Assembly (NCBI GenBank): GCA_025456015.1
Contig: JALOLK010000035.1
Location: 1 to 39,909, forward strand
DNA length: 39,909 nucleotides
From: Candidatus Nanopelagicales bacterium
Lineage (GTDB): Bacteria > Actinomycetota > Actinomycetes > S36-B12 > CAIYMF01
Reading direction: 5' to 3'
Positions 39,088 to 39,909 of this stretch are shown in pieces. Position 1 is the stretch's first letter; every line of letters starts with the position of its first letter. The notes below the pieces were generated by a model. It saw only the letters and a list, made by a program, of their open reading frames with translations, was not told the DNA's origin and did no database searches. The position numbers were made by a program, and so were the translations under genes.

Positions 39088-39585
39088 ATGTACTGCCCGT
39101 TCTGCCGGTCCGCGGAGACCCGCGTGGTCGACTCCCGCTCGACCGAGGACGGCACCGCCATCCGGCGGCGTCGTCTCTGCCCGTCCTGCAGCCAGCGGTT
39201 CACCACCGTGGAGACCATGAGCATGCTCGTGGTGAAGCGTTCCGGGGTGGTGGAGCCGTTCAGCCGCGAGAAGGTCGTGGCGGGGGTCCGCAAGGCCTGC
39301 CAGGGCCGTCCGGTGAGCGAGGACGACCTGGCCCTGCTCGCCCAGCAGGTCGAGGACCAGCTGCGCGCCAGCGGCCAGGCGGCCATCGCCTCGCATGACG
39401 TGGGCCTGGCCATCCTGGGGCCGCTGCGCGTCCTCGACGAGGTCGCGTACCTGCGGTTCGCCTCGGTGTACCGGTCCTTCGAGTCGCTGGCGGACTTCGA
39501 GGCCGAGATTGCCCTGCTGCGGGCGACGGGCGACGAGGTCCCGGTCGACCTGCGCGCCCGGCCCAGCAGCACCCGCACCACCTGA
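39088..39585 (+). CDS. nrdR: Transcriptional repressor NrdR
   Basis: NrdR senses dATP/ATP through an ATP-cone and represses ribonucleotide reductase genes. The 165-residue protein has the zinc ribbon MYCPFC...CPSC (Cys3, 6, 31, 34) and the ATP-cone (about 49-139, [16 protein letters not shown] and [13 protein letters not shown]). AAGGAGG 7 bases before ATG 39088 fixes the start. It precedes nrdJ by 99 bases, which hold only G/C-rich sequence and the nrdJ ribosome site, so both probably share one transcript under its control. Confidence 0.97.
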   Translation: MYCPFCRSAETRVVDSRSTEDGTAIRRRRLCPSCSQRFTTVETMSMLVVKRSGVVEPFSREKVVAGVRKACQGRPVSEDDLALLAQQVEDQLRASGQAAIASHDVGLAILGPLRVLDEVAYLRFASVYRSFESLADFEAEIALLRATGDEVPVDLRARPSSTRTT

Positions 39586-39684
39586 CCCACACGCAGCACC
39601 CGCGTAGGAGCCCCCCAGCAGCACCCCCGGAGCCCCGGGACCGACCCCGCGCGCAGCGTCGCGCACGAACCGACAGGAGCTGGC

Positions 39685-39909
39685 ATGACCCGAGCTGACT
39701 CGGACACCCCCCGGACCGGCACCGCGAAGGCACGCGCCGAGCGTCCCCGGGTGGTGCCCTCCGTGTCCTTCGAGCGCGTCTACACCACGGCGGGGGTGCA
39801 TCCCTACGACGACGTCACGTGGGAGTCCCGCGACGTGGTGCAGACCAACTGGAAGACCGGCGAGACCGTGTTCGAGCAGCGCGGGGTGGAGTTCCCCGAC
39901 TTCTGGTCG
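39685..39909 (+). CDS. nrdJ: Adenosylcobalamin-dependent ribonucleotide reductase NrdJ, 5' part
   Basis: Only the first 75 codons are in the window; the frame is open to the edge. Class II reductases make deoxyribonucleotides with vitamin B12 and need no oxygen. After a charged N-terminal 20 residues the sequence reads VSFERVYTTAGVHPYDDV, TWESRDVVQTNWKTG and FEQRGVEFPDFWS, which matches the N-terminus of actinobacterial NrdJ. ACAGGAG 5 bases before ATG 39685 supports the start. Adjacency to nrdR fits. No cobalamin riboswitch precedes it. Confidence 0.92.
   Translation, partial: MTRADSDTPRTGTAKARAERPRVVPSVSFERVYTTAGVHPYDDVTWESRDVVQTNWKTGETVFEQRGVEFPDFWS

Noticed and set aside
39586-39684. A cobalamin riboswitch before nrdJ
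   Set aside because: The spacer is only 99 bases and no B12-box-like sequence is visible.

Overview
The window is about 40 kb of very GC-rich, densely coded DNA. Gene content and order point to a high-GC Gram-positive actinobacterium. Actinobacterial hallmarks are dapA-rnj-ftsK, rimO-pgsA-cinA-clgR, a DUF3046 gene directly before recA-recX, miaB-miaA-dapF-hflX, and lexA divergent from a LysM gene followed by nrdR-nrdJ. LexA boxes follow the actinobacterial TCGAAC-N4-GTTCGA pattern. Many genes start with GTG and lack a Shine-Dalgarno sequence. I cannot name a genus from sequence alone. No tRNA, rRNA, insertion sequence, prophage or CRISPR array is visible, and no stretch over 300 bases lacks a gene.

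Region by region: 1-3741 holds a small membrane/TPR-like protein, a fructosamine kinase, a HAD phosphatase coupled to a YheT-type esterase, and a small unknown protein. 3749-7935 is a divergent cassette: an FGGY sugar kinase on one strand, and a class III aminotransferase coupled to a class II aldolase on the other. 8137-11895 carries an unknown CFFD/CxxC membrane protein, an FLVCR-like MFS transporter, glyceraldehyde-3-phosphate dehydrogenase and a small membrane protein. 12044-22295 carries thyX (broken), an F420 gamma-glutamyl-ligase-like gene, dapA, rnj, ftsK (broken), rimO, pgsA, cinA and clgR. 22332-26972 is a long Lhr helicase on the minus strand. 27080-36106 is DUF3046, recA, recX and then a tight chain miaB-miaA-dapF-hflX-dinG-like helicase joined by alternating 8- and 4-base overlaps. 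36158-39909 holds a DUF2252 gene, lexA, the divergent LysM gene, nrdR and the first 75 codons of nrdJ, which runs off the window.

The regulatory layer is readable. LexA boxes sit at recA, lexA and the LysM gene, so the DNA-damage response and a probable SOS division inhibitor are tied together. The nrdR-nrdJ promoter has a good -35/-10, a perfect palindrome near the start of transcription, and three DnaA-box-like repeats spaced about two helical turns apart. At least eight genes have a -10-like hexamer only 6-9 bases before the start codon, which suggests leaderless mRNAs.

I did not find an obviously new defence or mobile system. The strongest oddities are two internal deletions in conserved genes (about 16 bases in thyX, about 50 bases in ftsK), the kinase/aminotransferase/aldolase cassette of unknown substrate, the FLVCR-like transporter, and the architecture of the lexA and nrdR control regions. 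The two deletions could be real gene decay or sequence/assembly errors; the window cannot decide.
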